A stretch of DNA of 47,546 nt from Pelomonas sp. Root1444 (GTDB lineage Bacteria > Pseudomonadota > Gammaproteobacteria > Burkholderiales > Burkholderiaceae_C), in the NCBI RefSeq assembly GCF_001426885.1, contig NZ_LMFP01000032.1:23525-71070 (forward strand). Direction: 5' to 3'. A program made the translations under genes and the position numbers. The notes under the pieces were generated by a model. It worked only from the letters and a program-made list of their open reading frames with translations, had not been told where the DNA came from and ran no database searches. This document shows positions 46,890 to 47,546 of the stretch, piece by piece. Within the stretch, counting starts at the first letter, position 1, and every line of letters begins with the position of its first letter.

Positions 46890-46925
46890 CAAGGCCCCGG
46901 CCTGTCGAAACAGGGCCGGGGCCTT
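46890..46925 (-). terminator. Hairpin terminator between rpsJ and rplC
   Basis: A long GC-rich stem (AAGGCCCCGGCC with its partner, one bulged base, loop near TCGAAA) is followed in the minus direction by TGTCTTTCG. The T-run is modest, so termination may be partial. Confidence 0.65.
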
Positions 46926-46950
46926 GAATTGCAAGCCCGAAGGCCTGGAA

Positions 46951-47262
46951 TTACTGCAGCTTGATTTCGACGTCGACGCCCGCGGGCAGGTCGAGCTTCA
47001 TCAGCGCGTCGACCGTCTTGTCGGTCGGGTCGACGATATCCATCAGGCGCTGGTGCGTGCGGATCTCGAACTGGTCGCGGCTGGTCTTGTTGACGTGCGG
47101 TGAACGCAGGATGTCGAAACGCTCCATGCGCGTCGGCAGGGGCACGGGCCCCTTGACGATGGCGCCGGTGCGCTTGGCGGTCTCGACGATCTCGAGAGCC
47201 GACTGGTCGATCAGCTTGTAATCAAACGCTTTCAGGCGGATGCGGATCTTTTGCTTTTGCAT
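46951..47262 (-). CDS. rpsJ: 30S ribosomal protein S10 (NusE)
   Basis: The 103-residue protein starts '[19 protein letters not shown]' and has '[20 protein letters not shown]' and '[13 protein letters not shown]'-type '[19 protein letters not shown]', normal for S10. It is also a transcription antitermination factor (NusE). It follows tuf after 64 bases and is cut off from rplC by a terminator-like hairpin and a new promoter. Confidence 0.98.
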   Translation of the reverse strand: MQKQKIRIRLKAFDYKLIDQSALEIVETAKRTGAIVKGPVPLPTRMERFDILRSPHVNKTSRDQFEIRTHQRLMDIVDPTDKTVDALMKLDLPAGVDVEIKLQ

Positions 47263-47326
47263 GGCGATTCCTTAAAGAGCAGGCTGGCGACCGCGCGCCG
47301 GGCGCGCGGTGCGAAGCAAAAGTTGA

Positions 47327-47546
<220 letters not shown>

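Noticed and set aside
47290..47310. GC-rich inverted repeat between tuf and rpsJ as a terminator
   Set aside because: The arms are nearly adjacent and no T-run follows on either strand.

Overview
The window is about 47.5 kb of GC-rich bacterial chromosome. The order of the S10, spc and alpha ribosomal operons, the Atm1-type ABC exporter, the PEP-CTERM protein and the style of the glycan genes suggest a betaproteobacterium of the order Burkholderiales, probably near the Rubrivivax, Roseateles or Ideonella group. That placement is inferred from gene content and protein style, not from a database search.

Region 1 (1-15175): the end of truD, then a surface-glycan locus built as two divergent operons. 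The leftward operon (5813 to 382) encodes a GT4 glycosyltransferase, two GT9 (heptosyltransferase-like) enzymes, another glycosyltransferase and a UDP-glucuronate decarboxylase-like SDR enzyme, all with overlapping ends. The rightward operon (5942 to 15175) encodes an Atm1-like ABC exporter fused to a degenerate kinase-like module and a receiver domain, a NodU/CmcH-type carbamoyltransferase, a glycosyltransferase, a TIM-barrel amidohydrolase, a GT4 glycosyltransferase and UDP-galactopyranose mutase. Together they predict a carbamoylated glycan that may contain xylose and galactofuranose.

Region 2 (15287-24990): a lone receiver protein, an ECF sigma factor, a secreted alpha/beta hydrolase, a small PQ-loop-like membrane protein coupled to a fused membrane/spermidine-synthase-like protein, a PEP-CTERM protein, a membrane protein gene broken by an in-frame amber codon, and a large Ser/Thr kinase with a repeat-rich C-terminus. 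The sigma factor and kinase are of types often found side by side; here they bracket the accessory genes.

Region 3 (25251-31590): an initiator tRNA gene with promoter and terminator, then the four-gene ligase-associated DNA repair cassette (MBL exonuclease, ATP-dependent ligase, Lhr-Core helicase, metallophosphoesterase), all overlapping, and a 57-codon hypothetical gene.

Region 4 (31724-47546): the ribosomal superoperon on the minus strand. In transcription order it is tuf (partial), rpsJ, rplCDWB, rpsS, rplV, rpsC, rplP, rpmC, rpsQ, a peroxiredoxin gene, rplN, rplX, rplE, rpsN, rpsH, rplF, rplR, rpsE, rpmD, rplO, secY, infA, rpmJ, rpsM, rpsK, rpsD, rpoA and rplQ. Readable sigma70-like promoters lie before rplC, rplN and rpsD, and hairpin terminators follow rpsJ, rpsQ and rplQ. 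The long cluster is therefore probably several transcription units. The leader of rpsD carries three hairpins in a row. No CRISPR array, insertion sequence or prophage was seen.
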